From NCBI GenBank assembly GCA_010015745.1, contig ML978270.1, positions 1 through 64,000 of the forward strand: a DNA stretch of 64,000 nucleotides, written 5' to 3'. This DNA comes from Setomelanomma holmii (lineage: Eukaryota; Ascomycota; Dothideomycetes; Pleosporales; Phaeosphaeriaceae). The position numbers and the translations under genes were made by a program. The notes under the pieces are model-generated. The model did no database searches. It had not been told where the DNA came from and saw only the letters and a program-made list of their open reading frames with translations. This document shows, one piece after another, positions 11,782-23,338 of the stretch (position 1 is its first letter; each line of letters starts with the position of its first letter).

Positions 11782-12592
11782 CTATTTCCCCAAAGCTTTC
11801 AGCCTCTCATCGACCAACTTCGAGACCATCTTCTCCAGTATCGCGAATTCGCCATGCGCTGACCCCTCAAAGTATCCCGCAACGCTCTTCTCCACATATT
11901 TACCGATTTGGTCGACTTCCACGTTAACATCATCTCCTACCTTCTTGCTCGCTATGATCACCTTCTCTTGTGTGTAGGCAATCAACATGACCTCCCACCA
12001 GCCTTCCGGTCCATTTTGCACCTTGGTAACTGTCAGGCTCGCGCCATCTATGGTGACATAGCCCTTCTCGACAATGTAGTGCAGGACGGCTGGATCTCGC
12101 GGCTTGAAGCGGAACGTGAGGGCGTTGCCGTCGGGCGTAATGGACGCAATGGTCGCAGTAGTGTCTACATGTCCTTGAACGAAGTGCCCGCCCATACGAG
12201 TGTCTGGGGAGACAGCACGTTCAAGGTTGACCTTGGAGCCCTGCTTCAACGATCCTAAGTTCGTTCTCCGGAGCGTCTCAGGGGCACAGCCAAATTTGAA
12301 GGACGAATTGTCGAACTCGGTAATCGTGAGACATGTTCCTACAACTATCAGTCATGCGAAGACGTAGTGTGTTGTATGGACAAACCATTGACGCTGATGC
12401 TGTCACCAAGATGCGCGTCTCCCAGAATGTCCGCGCAGTCAGAAATAGTCAATGACGTGCCACCGCCTCCAGAAGCTGTCTTGTCGAGCTCCTCGAGAGC
12501 AGCAACAGCTAGCCACCATCAGCTGGGCTGCATCGATAGAGGAGAATTCAGCACGGCTTACTGCCAATGGTTTCAACAATACCGGTAAACAT
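11782..12592 (-). CDS. RIB5: Riboflavin synthase alpha chain (3 exons)
   Basis: Exons 12592-12562, 12508-12386 and 12338-11782 (introns 53 and 47 bp) give 236 aa, the normal size. The enzyme dismutates two 6,7-dimethyl-8-ribityllumazine molecules to riboflavin plus a pyrimidinedione, the last step of vitamin B2 synthesis, in the cytosol as a trimer. Two lumazine-binding barrels are visible: the first starts with the diagnostic MFTGIVETIG and contains SISVNGTCLTI; the second contains RMGGHFVQGHVDTTATI and VTIDGASLTVT. The start is fixed by the MFTGIVE motif, which must be N-terminal. The gene lies head-to-head with the CoA-transferase gene, only 165 bp apart. Confidence 0.95.
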
Positions 12593-12757
12593 GGTGGATC
12601 TGCTCAAAGTTTGGTTGGAGCATGAGTGATGGTGGGGTTCGGAAGCTAAGTGTGAGCCTCGGAATTGGAGCTCGTGCTCGGAAGTATGCCGCGGGCAGTT
12701 TTGTCTCCGTCACCGTACAATGATTACTTCGTTTCATTCCAACTCCTCTCAATCCCG
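12593..12757. promoter_or_regulatory. Short bidirectional promoter, RIB5 / CoA-transferase
   Basis: Only 165 bp separate the start codons of two divergent genes, so both transcription start regions and any shared control elements must lie here or within the genes. No factor-binding site was assigned. Confidence 0.6.
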
Positions 12758-14537
12758 ATGAAAATGGCAAAGCTCATTTTGAGAAGCTCACGATTCGCTC
12801 TACAAACAACGTCTCGTCTTTCGCGATTCCATTGGTCTCGGAGTAATTCCGTTCGAAGAATAGCAACAACAGCACCAAGTGGAGATGCTTCGAACCTGCC
12901 ATTGGCTGGAATCAAGGTGTTGGACATGACGAGAGTGCTCGCTGGTGTACGCTGAATGATTGTTGGGGCAATAGGTTCGAGCTGACACCAGAAAGCCCTA
13001 CGCGACGCAAATACTGGGAGATTTAGGGTACGCGAAGGGCCATCCTGTACGGACCAACAATCCGAGGTTGGCACAGTGGTGAACACGTATTGACTGTGTC
13101 CCAGAGCAGACGTGATAAAAATTGAGCATCCTACACGCGGAGGTGCGCGTGCAATGTGCATTTTGCAAGACGCAAGATAATCGCCTGAGCTTACAATGGC
13201 TGCAGATGACACGCGAGCATGGGGACCACCATACGCTAAATACACCGATGGCAAAAAGGGACCTGGAGAAAGTGCTTACTACCTCAGTGTAAGTCACAGT
13301 TATCGCAAGACCTGGTAACAAGCTTACTGAACCCAGGTGAATCGAAACAAGCGTTCCATGGGCTTGTCGTTCCAGCGACCAGAAGGAGTAGACATTCTGC
13401 ATCGTCTCGTGAAAGAGTGCGATGTACTAGTGGAGAACTATCTGCCTGGCTCACTTGCCAAGTATGCCATGGACTACGCGACAGTTTCCAAGATCAACCC
13501 GAAGCTAGTATATGCTAGCATCACAGGATATGGACAGACCGGACCATATAGCAACAGGGCTGGATATGACGTTATGGTAGAAGCGTATGTTTGACCGTCG
13601 ACAGTTCATACAGGATGCTGACAACTATCAGTGAGATGGGCTTGATGCACATCACTGGCGAGAGAGACGGCCCTCCAGTCAAGGTGGGAGTGGCCGTCAC
13701 TGATCTCACTACTGGGCTCTACACCTCAAACTCGGTAATGGCAGCGCTGCTGAATCGAATGAGGACGGGCAAAGGGCAGCATATTGATGTGGCGCTCAGC
13801 GACTGTCAAGTAGCAACGCTTGCAAACATTGCTAGCTCCGTGCTCATCAGTGGTAAGAGAGATAGTGGAAGGTGGGGTACATCACATCGTAAGTCTAGAA
13901 TTCCGAGTGCTTGAAAGGGTAATGACTTTGGTTAGCCTCAATCGTCCCATATAAAGCCTTCAAGACGTCTGATGGAGACATCCTGCTCGGAGGTGGCAAC
14001 GACCGTCTGTACGGCATTATATGCGAGCGTCTTGGAAAGCGAGAATGGGTGACAGACGACCGCTTCAAGACAAACGCCTTGCGAGTGCAGAACAGAGACA
14101 CGCTAGAAGATCTCATCGAGAAAGAGACGACGCAAAAGACGACGCAACAATGGCTCGATGTACTAGAAGGCTATGGTTTGCGTAGGTCTTGGCATCGCCA
14201 ACGGATCGATCATCGCTAACAGACACAGCATATGCTGCCATCAACGACGTACAAGACACTCTGAATCACGAGCATGGTATGTTGTACCTCTTGATTGACC
14301 TTTGTATATTACTAATGATATGTAGTCCGCGCTCGAGACATGGTCAAGGAGATAAATCATCCTTCATGCGGACCTATCAAACTTGTCAATACTCCCGTCA
14401 AATGGTCAGATTCGAAGCCCGGTGTTCGTTTGCCTCCTCCGACCCTCGGTCAGCACACAGATGAGATACTGTCAAACGTGCTTGGAATGAGTGAGAGTGA
14501 TATCGAGGAGCTACGCGGTGAAGGTGTCATTGCATAG
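12758..14537 (+). CDS. Family III CoA-transferase (CaiB/BaiF, SUGCT-like), probably mitochondrial
   Basis: Nine exons: 12758-12946, 12996-13027, 13105-13142, 13206-13288, 13337-13584, 13632-13888, 13936-14181, 14229-14276 and 14326-14537, giving 450 aa. Family III enzymes move coenzyme A between carboxylic acids via an aspartyl-CoA thioester. The fold and order match the succinate--hydroxymethylglutarate CoA-transferase branch (human SUGCT). The nucleophile is likely Asp192 in [38 protein letters not shown] and WGPPYAKYTDG are the usual N-terminal motifs. The first ~45 residues are rich in Arg and Ser with no acidic residue, as in mitochondrial presequences. The actual substrate cannot be read from sequence. 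An ATG two codons further in (12764) is an equally possible start. Confidence 0.9.
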
Positions 14538-14809
14538 AAGTACATGAGCCAATGCCATAGATTTGAAAGGAGAGAAGCTTGCCTCGACGATGTATGACTG
14601 GTTAATGACCTTGCCTTGCTCTTGTTCGTGATGCATGGCTGTCGTGGCTACTTCTCGATCCACTAGCGTCAATGACACGGACCCACTTTATTCGCTTGCG
14701 GCGAGCTCTCGTACTGATCCGCCGCCAATTGCTCTACCACAGCACTTGCTGAGTGCAATTGTAGCATTCTTACCTCCATATTGTCGGTCGCGGACCTCCC
14801 AGGATCGAT

Positions 14810-16399
14810 ATGAGCGCATCAAATCCGCCAAACGAGCCAGCTGCTCCAGACAATCGCACGTCAAATGCGACCAGTAGTGCAGCTGTGCCCGCAACTCCGC
14901 AATCGAATGCGCCCGCATGGTCAGCCCAGATGTCAACTTTTCCAGCAAACGGTGGCGGGGCGACAGCTCCTAGCTTTCCTCAGTTCTCTGCATCTACTGC
15001 GGCTATTCTTGAAAGGCTACAAGGAAGAGGGAATGGACAGCATTCCGGGACCGCAGCTTTCGAAGCTAAGAAAGCCGAGATCTTGCAGAACTATGTCACG
15101 AGCGACAAGTTGCCGACTCCGCCACCGATCACAGGCAGCGGCCGTCGAGGAAGAGGCGGGAGGATCGGTACACCCAACAATCTGAAAGACGGAACGGGCG
15201 CATCACCAGCCGGTGGCTCCTCGGGACGCGGATCGGGTAGAGGGCGCGGACGGGGTCGAGGAGGGCGTGGAGGCAGAGGAGGCAAGCGAAAGCGTGCCGA
15301 GAGCGACGACGACGACGACGATGTTAGTGTGCCATGTCTGGGTGGGAAACCACACTCTAACGAGCCGTAGGATGACGATAACTCCGACATCTCAGATTCA
15401 TACACCCCACTACCTACACGAACCAAGTCCGGCCGAAGCGTGAACAAACCTGTCGCTTTCGTACCAACCATCCCAGAGCCTACACACGGAGTCAAGAGGA
15501 GGAAGTCTGCAAAGACAATGTTGGCAGCAAAGTGCAAGACATGCCACCGCGACGTCGATCCCTCAAACAACCGCATAGTATTCTGTGATGCGTGTAGTAC
15601 CGCGTATCACCAATACTGCCACACCCCGCCTATTAGCAACGAGGTCGTTACTGTGCTGGAGAAGGAGTGGTTATGTGGACCATGTCAGCGATCGAAAGAG
15701 AGTGTCGTGGCTGGGGCAGACGAGTTGGTCTCCGTGGAGAATCTGTCGGTCGAAGAGGTAAGACCGTATACTTGGATGGGAAGCCGAGGTGCTGACAGAA
15801 TGCAGAAACGTGCCTACTTCTCCACACTACCACATGCCAAAGTGGTCAACTTGCTTGTCAGGGCGACAATACGGCATCCTGAACTTCCAGTCTTTCCTCC
15901 AAACATTCAGAGCTTGATCCCAAATACCAAAGCACAGCAACCATCAGCTCTACCACCCCAGCGGTTCCCTCGACCACAGCCTCAATACCAACCACCATCA
16001 GCCTTTCAGCATTCCTCCCTCGTCTCTCCACCAAATGGTCACACTCCCATAGGCCAAACACCACAGTCTCACAACTTCTCCTCACACTCAGAAATGGACC
16101 CCTCAGAAGCTCAATTACTCGGCGAATCGAGGACTCAGCAGCCTCCATCACGACCACTCACCACAGACCTAGCAGGGCACCAGTACGAAGAGGACGACGG
16201 GTATGATACAGACCCACCGGCGCATTATCCCAAAGCTGGTCACGGACTCATGAGAACATTACCGCCCGAGGGCGAAGACTTACAGTGGCTTGTCGATGAC
16301 AACTTTGAGGTCTTCAGCCATAGCTGGAAAGGTGACGGAACGGGTTTGGGCGCTGATGGGACACTAGATGGTATGGGTGGCGGTCAGAAGGTGGTTTAG
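14810..16399 (+). CDS. PHD-finger nuclear protein (frame continues past an in-frame TAG)
   Basis: Exons 14810-15322, 15371-15757 and 15806-16399 give 497 aa. Residues 1-110 are Ala/Pro/Ser-rich. An RGG/GRG-rich basic stretch follows (~GRGSGRGRGRGRGG), then an acidic Asp run. A PHD finger of the Cys4-His-Cys3 type lies at roughly residues 220-275: CKTC, CDAC, HQYCH, CGPC. PHD fingers read the methylation state of histone H3 tails, so a chromatin role is likely; the complex is unknown. The C-terminal part is Pro/Gln-rich. The second intron (48 bp) has no stop and is a multiple of three. After the TAG at 16397-16399 the same frame stays open for 61 charged codons to a TAA at 16583, so the true C-terminus may lie there (see findings). 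Confidence 0.8.
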
Positions 16400-16835
16400 G
16401 ATGCTGCCAAGCGGGCTCGGGAGATTGCTAAGGCAGAGAGGGTTGAGAGCAGTGATGATGAGTTGAGCGAGATGGAAGAGAGTGAAATGGAGAGGCTGGC
16501 AGAAGAAGCGGAAGAGTATGGAATCGAGAAGGAAGAGGCGCAAGATTTGCGAACATCGCTGATAGATCGAAGCCGCATCGCATAACCAAGCGGGACTCGC
16601 AGAGAGTTAACATCAGAACAGTCTTACTGTGCAAGGCGTGTCCCTGGAGACACTGAGAGAACTATGAAGGTTATTCACCTTTCACAAGCACAGTGTCAGA
16701 ATGGAAGAGAAGTCGACAGTGATAATCAACGACTTGACATGACCAGCAAACGCGAGGTATCTTGCACGAACACCCATACCAACCCTAAACGCCTCTAAAC
16801 TCCACTCATGCACATCATGCTCGCAGCTCATCCCC
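16400..16835 (+). other. Possible C-terminal extension of the PHD gene, then convergent spacer
   Basis: Positions 16400-16582 are open in the PHD frame and encode 61 residues of charged, helix-prone sequence (DELSEMEESEMERLAEEAEEY), quite unlike random intergenic DNA. The remaining ~250 bp is the 3' spacer towards the convergent kinesin gene. Confidence 0.5.
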
Positions 16836-19166
16836 TCAAATATCCTCAAACCCCAACGTCCTCTCCGGATCCTCCCACTTCTTACTCTTCAATACCCTCA
16901 TCTTCTTCACCGGACTCGCGCTCCTCCCCTGCGCCTCGCGCTCACTCGCCTCCAACCTCGCCTTGAGCAGCGCATTTTCCCTCTCCAACTCCTCCACGCG
17001 ATCCCTGAGCTCTGGATCCGGATCCTCATACACCTTGACCTCATCGCGCATTTGGGCCTTGGTCGCCTTGATAACGACATCAATCTTGCTATCCAGATGC
17101 GCCTGCTGATTATCCTGCTCATTGTCGAGCGCGGCTTGCCAGCGCCGACGTTCTTGGTCCACGGCGCTTTCGAGCTCGTGGTAGCATTCGTCGCGGATTT
17201 CTTGCTCCAAGTCGGCCATGTGGTCTTCTGCGGCAGCCCAGGATTGCTCGGCTGCTTTTCTGCGAGCGGTCTCTTCGCTGAGGCGGAGGGCGAAGATCTC
17301 GACTTCTTGCGTTAGGCGGGCAATTTCGGCGTTGGCGGCTTCGAGTTCTTCGAGGACGGCAGAGGGGGTCGTGCGGCCTGAGGAGGTGGTGGTACCAGGG
17401 TACTTGTGCGGGAGGTTGGAGAGGATGGTGGATGTGGTTGAAGGTATCCGGGGGACGGTCACTTCACGGGCGAGAGCAGAGTAGCGCAGAATCTGTGAGG
17501 TAGCATTGAAGTCGCTTTGAGGGTCGGCGGTCACGACCATGATAGACTTCTGAGGCTGGTGGCTGTGGTGGGTCTGGCGAGTTGAGGATGGGAAGGAATT
17601 GGAGAAGAGGAGTTCGGTGAGTTTGCATTGGCGGAAAGGAACGATATTCTGATGTGTTGTCAGTTTAGCGCACCTCATCTGGGAACTTGTTTTCTCCTAC
17701 CTTTGGTCCGTCTTGATTGTCAGATTGCATCTGCATGCATTGACCAAGATACATCAAAGACTCATTGATTTTGCCAGCTTCAGCAAGCGTTGCGCCAGCA
17801 GTCTTCGCGTTCCGAGCACGCTCAGATCCAGCAAGGTCGACAATAGTGAGTGTGCTGCTTGACCATGGGCCCTTGCGCTCCACGTCTCGCTTCTTGACCT
17901 CGACGCAGAAGAAGCCATGGCTTCGCGAACTGACAGCATTGCTTCCAGTACCAGCAACCTTGCGCTCTGTGAGACCTGTCTCGAGCACCATCATTGCTTC
18001 CTCGAAACTCCCACAGATGATCTTAGTAAGACCAGCCACGACCTTTCGATCTGGACTCTGCTCTGTGCTCTTGAACAGTAGCGCTCGGCGCTTGACGCTG
18101 GGATGTTTGTTCTTCATCGCATTGCCGCTCAGGAGATCAAATATGCGGTCGTTGTACACTTCGTACATTGAAATGACGATAGCGTACTCAGCGGTCAGAT
18201 CAGTGGGGATCTCGATGTCGGCGACAGATGGTTTCTGCGGCAGTGTAGATGGTCGTGGTATTCTGTTCGATTTCGAGGTTCCGCCCATTGAAAACATGCT
18301 GCAATCCTTTTTGGTGGGTGAGCCCATGTTTCCTGTAGATCGAGATATGCTCGAGAGAGTCACATTGACAGGACGAATTGAATGTATGCCTGCACTTGGA
18401 CGGCTGGAGAAAGTGGCTTGCAGTGCCCGATACAAATCTCTACCAGCCACTACACGAGTGGTGGATGATGGATGAACAGGTGATGACGGAGACATGTTAG
18501 GGAGAAGGTTTTAGGAGATGTTCAAAAACAAGGACGTACCGGCATGGGAGTCTGCGCCCTCGAAGGGAAACGTTCTGACTGGTTGTCTCCGTACATGGAA
18601 TCGAGGAAGGCAGTCGCTGTATACATATGTGCCTCAGATACGTCCGCTGCGGCCAGCGATGAGAACGCAGGCGCACCGTAGAAGGACTGCACCAGACGTT
18701 CTTCGCAGCTCTGGAAGAGGACATCAAGAGACATCTGAACCAGACCACGCTGTGACTTGGTACCGAGAATGGTGTGACTCTGTGTTTGTGTAAGCACAAT
18801 GGTAGATAACGTCTTCGAAGTCTTATGCACCTTTCCAGAGCCTGTGACACCTAGTGTTGCTAATAACCCATCTCGTCCATGATGGCCTGGTGCGCCCAGT
18901 ACTCCCTCAATCATGGGTACAATCCCGGTGCTGTCGAAGAGCTCTTTCTGCTGTGCATCCTCCTCAAAAACCCGTGTGAAGGCGAACCGCTCTATTGCTC
19001 GCTTGCGGTTGTCATTTGTAGGCGGCTTGATGGTGATGTGTGTTGGGTGGTTTCCTTCGCCATCTTCGACAGTAAGGAAGCGCGCATTGGCGGACTGCGA
19101 GGGGCGCAGACGCAGGAAAACGTCGAAGAGCGCACTTGAGGGTCGTGTCGGTGGTTCCATGGCCAT
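16836..19166 (-). CDS. Kinesin-like motor protein (N-terminal motor, coiled-coil tail)
   Basis: Exons 19166-18831, 18779-~18536, 18449-17701 and 17648-16836 give about 713 aa. The motor domain has the ATP-binding P-loop GVTGSGKSHT (split by the first intron between GSGK and SHT), switch I around NAVSSRSH, switch II DLAGSE and the microtubule-binding NIVPFRQCKLTELL. The tail (about residues 535-690) is a long Glu/Arg-rich coiled coil. It ends in a basic patch and GFEDI. An insert of ~90 residues within the motor (18.25-18.55 kb) and the divergent switch regions suggest a kinesin-6 (KIF20/KIF23)-like type, but the subfamily is uncertain. The second intron is not settled: a good donor GTACGT at 18539 lies out of phase with the acceptors, while GTCCTT at 18535 restores the frame with the acceptor at 18450. 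Confidence 0.85.
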
Positions 19167-20622
19167 TTTTTTTAATCTCGGGACCGAATGCAGGTGGAGT
19201 GGTAGTCAGGATTTTCCGAGATTGTGGGGAGCACCATGGGAAGCTCGTGCGTGTCGGTCAACAAATCCCGCGCGCCGTTGCTAGAAGCAACGACTTCGCG
19301 CTATGACGCCACCTTCACCGCACCCCTCGAAAACCAACAACCACTTTCTTGCCACTGGGTATTAGCTAGCTCAAGATACCACAAAGAAGCGCTTAATGCG
19401 TATGACCGAAAAGAGCCGGAAGAGCCATGCAATGTGGAGCTTGGTAGGTGCCAGTGCCTGCTCGCATCGTCTACGCGTGTGCAAGTGAGCACACTGAGCA
19501 TGACAACTTCATTCGGTACGCTCTCTGCAACCAGGGTGATTGGAGAGTTCTCACACCAGTGCAAGTGATGGAGCCTCTTTCATAAAGCAGAAGATGAGAT
19601 GCTAAGGTCAAGTGCAGTATCATGCTAACCACAGCAGAAGATTCGGGAAACAATCAGCCATACCCAGGGATTGAAACCCGTAGTATGGACCCAGAGATGC
19701 TGTTCGAACCTGGGACCTGTCAGACTGGTCTTTCGTATCGATACCTCCTTGCGCATAACCTAGCTCCATTCCACAACCACATCTTACGCAACCGAAGATG
19801 CCTGTGCTTCCACATGAGGTGCTTCGGACTGAGCGACGCTTTCCAAAAAAAAGCTATGCAACTGATACTAAAATAGGCGCACAGAGCCGAGTCGGTACCC
19901 AATGCCATCTCAACGACGCGACTATCTTCCGCAGTGACGCGTGGAGAAGGTGCCGCCGATGAGTGACACAGTCGGGATGCTCAACCGCCGTCCATCCCTT
20001 GGTGAACCTCTGGTAGCACAGTGTGGACCTCGTCTCGGACCTCCCTTCACAGTTGGTTGTGGCTTTGATACATACCACATGTCACTCTCTTGATCGCAAG
20101 CTGGTCTCAGCGCCATGATCAGATGGGTCTGCTGTTGGGTCCGTCTCCGATTATGTTGGAGCAAAATGGATACCCAGCCTGTGAGGTCACCATTGACATA
20201 CACTAGATGTACGAAGTCTCAAATTTCGGACGACTTCCAAAGACGGCATTGAGCGATCGACCTCGATTCAGCTTTTGTACCATACGTCAAGGGACCATGC
20301 GCGAGACTGCAACGTTTTCGGTCACTTCCTCGAGACCTCGCTGAAGCACATGGGACTTCACCGTCGCGTGGGCCCATTCAAGCTACCGGCGCTTGGTCAC
20401 GACGTCCTTGTTCTCACCGACACGCGACAAGATAGGTTAGCGTGCAGGGTTGAGGTCCATCCCTTTGGGTTAAAGAACATTCCCCGCCACTACTAATTTC
20501 CCCATCCGCACCATGGACATCATCCAAAGAGGCAGTTGTGTGATATTCATTCTTTAGTCTTCTAACGTCCACTTTCCAGATTCTCACGGCTGCATGTCCG
20601 CCAAGAGTATCACTAACGTACG
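19167..20622. other. Intergenic, no gene seen
   Basis: About 1.45 kb between two divergent genes. Open frames are short and overlap on both strands. A tRNA-like TTCGAACC near 19704 lacks the rest of a tRNA. Nothing else was recognised. Confidence 0.5.
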
Positions 20623-22669
20623 ATGTCGGCATATGGCGAAGTCCAACCGATGAGCAACACAACCTCTGAGGAGCAGCCGAAATCTCAAACCCAGTTCATG
20701 TTCATAGATTCGAGCAATGGCGGGATCAATGCGAAGCCGGACAAGGTTGTGCGATCATTTGTGATGAAGTCAGCCCGTCACAAGAAGATCTGGAGCACCC
20801 GACCAAAGAGCGAGATTATCGAACAGGCTATCAACATAAAACGGAAACGGAGATTATCGTCGCGGAAAGACAGTGTCATGGAGACGGGCCGCATCTCCGA
20901 TAGCCCGGTACGATTGCATTACGACACGAGCCTGCTACCATAAGATACTCGATCTACGGCTTCACCTGGCAGCATTAGAAGCGATAGCATATTCTCGAGC
21001 AATAGTGGTGGATGGACCTGTCAAAGTCTCTTATCAAGCTTCACGAGTCCATCAGCGGAATACGAGACAGCAGTGGATGTTTACGATTTCTTGCAACCAC
21101 GACAAGTGCAGTCACCCCGTCAGGAGACGTTCGATGCCAGAGTTCTGAGATCATTTGATTGCCTGGTCGTATGTCTGGATCCAAAGGCCGAGCGCCTGCT
21201 CCATCAGTGTGAGTAGGTGACAAGCCTATTGTACATGATACATACTGACCATCGATGCAGTTGTTCAGGCCGCCTCGCCTCGTCTCATCCCGATAGACCC
21301 GTACCGATCATCTGAAGGAGCCGCATTGTCATGGGCTACTGCCTGTATACAAAGCCCTATAGGTGCACCGTTCATCTATGCTGCGCTCACTTCGTCCTCG
21401 CGAGCGGCGCAAGTCGAGTCCGAAATTTACAAATGGCGTGCGATGTCAGAGGTCAATGGTCTACTGTCAGACCTACGGACAAGTACCAACGATGTGACCA
21501 TTGCAGCTGTCCTCATGTTGCTCGCTATCGAAGAAGCTGATCTTGCCGATCCGAGACGGAGAGGTGATGATCGTGAGAGTAGTGTATCGGTTGATGATGC
21601 GCATCATAACGGCTTAAAAACAATGATTAGGCAAAGAGGTGGGCTGGCCGCGCTGAGTAGGAATAGATGTCTGCAAGTGTGTCTGTTGATGTAAGTCTTC
21701 TCACCCCACTCTCCTCTCGCATCGACGTCAGTCGCGCTAGACAGAAGTTGTATTGTACTAACGATGTTCAATAGGCATAGTGTCGCACAAAGTATCACGA
21801 CATTCAAGCAACCCTACGCTCTCCTCGTCGAGGCTAACGGCCAAATCGAAGACTATGCTATTTCTACGAACCGGACACCACGAGAGTTTGTGGATATTTT
21901 GCAAGTATTTCGCGATCTTGGTGTCGACAGATCACTCCTCAAGATCCTCTTCGCTGTAACTGCATTCAGCGCGGACTTATCAGCCTGGTACGATGTCGGG
22001 ACGTGCAAAATCGATGCTCTCGAACTGCAGAAGCATGCTAGCCTGTTGATGTATCGTTTGTTCGACTGGTCTCAGCACAACGAACAAAAAGAGGGCACTG
22101 AGCTCTCTCCGACAAAGCTCGTTGACCAGAGTATCTGTCTGGCTAGCTTGGTATTCATGGTTCACGCAACCGAACCGAACGCAACCACATGTGGCGCTCG
22201 CCTGTCCAGAATAGTGAACAAACTCCGCCATGACCTTGAGCAGACCACTGTGTACCAGTGGAATAAAGCACCGAGTGTTCTCTTCTGGGTTTTGACGATA
22301 GGAACACTGGGTGCGACCAGCCTAAAGAAAGGAATCAAGAGAGTACGCAGCGATTCTGACTTAGCCTTCTTCCAACAGCAAATGAGATCGGCCTTCATTG
22401 GGGACATACCGGCACACCCGATCTCGACAGAGCAGCTTCTCGACCAACTGCATCTTTGCCTGTGGATCCCATCAGTCTTTGATGAGCGCGCGAAATCACT
22501 TTGGGCCTCGATGGGTCTTCGTGGTTTTAGTTTCCTGGATCCAGAAGACACTAGCAGTAGCGAAGGAGAGCAGATGGTGGAAGAAGACTATGCGCTCGGC
22601 AAATCAACTGCTTTGAGATTCTTTACTAACGAGACGCATGCGTTCAGTAGAACCTCATCATGCCAATGA
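20623..22669 (+). CDS. Fungal-specific transcription-factor-domain protein, with one in-frame TAA
   Basis: Exons 20623-21208, 21261-21690 and 21775-22669 join in one frame of 637 codons, except that codon 107 (20941-20943) is TAA. The first ~40 residues (FMFIDSSNGGINAKPDKVVRSFVMKSAR) are a conserved N-terminal block seen in a group of ascomycete regulators that lack a Zn2Cys6 cluster. From about residue 180 the protein is the Fungal_trans_2-like alpha-helical region (LDPKAERLLHQFVQAASPRLIP, IGAPFIYAALTSSSRAAQVES). The TAA falls in the variable serine-rich linker. Introns elsewhere are clean (52 and 84 bp). Either a short intron removes the stop, or this allele makes a truncated protein. No target gene can be named. 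Confidence 0.7.
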
Positions 22670-23338
22670 ACGTCAAAGCAACATCGAACAGTGGCCTAGG
22701 CGATGCGCTCCAACAAGCAACGCTAATCACACCTCTTCATCATGACCCATGACAGGCTGATGTCCTCCCTCAGTCTTGGCACACGTTGCCCACAAGATAA
22801 GACTGTTAAGTCTCGAGATCATGATTATCTCATTGAAATGCTCCATTGTCGTCGGTCTCCAGGTTGTGGAGACGGTCCATGCCACCCTGTAGTGATGAAC
22901 TATACGCGGCACTGAGCTATAGACTTCATCCTCAAACTTTAGTGGAATCTTGAATCAAGATGAAGATGCATGCCAGTCCGCCCCCACTTGGCCAGTGAGC
23001 CTGGATGGCAGGTCGGTGTACATGGCAATGGCGAGCCGGACCTCTAAAGCTCGGTCCCCTGTATACGTGACTGGGAAATGCAGCGCGGTGCATGAAAATA
23101 GCACATTGTCTAGGTCTGCACTTTGGGCTTGAGGTTTCGATGCGCTTCATGACCATGCAGGTCGAGAACGCCTTCCTCATTTGAGAGGATGTGCCTTCCC
23201 TCACTAGGAGGGCGCGCTTCCCTTGTCTATGCGACAAGCTCACTACATCGCGAAGGTTCCATTCTTTCATTGAAGCCTCCCTCGCTGACAGTAGTTTATT
23301 TCCTCTTCGGAAGATCGTGGAGTTGCCAGTTGTACATT
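22670..23338. other. Intergenic, no gene seen
   Basis: Start of a gene-poor stretch. Only short open frames without recognisable motifs on either strand. Confidence 0.5.

Noticed and set aside
19665..19720. tRNA-like T-loop (TTCGAACCTGGG and GATTGAAACCC)
   Set aside because: No A-box, acceptor stem or anticodon arm can be folded around it on either strand.
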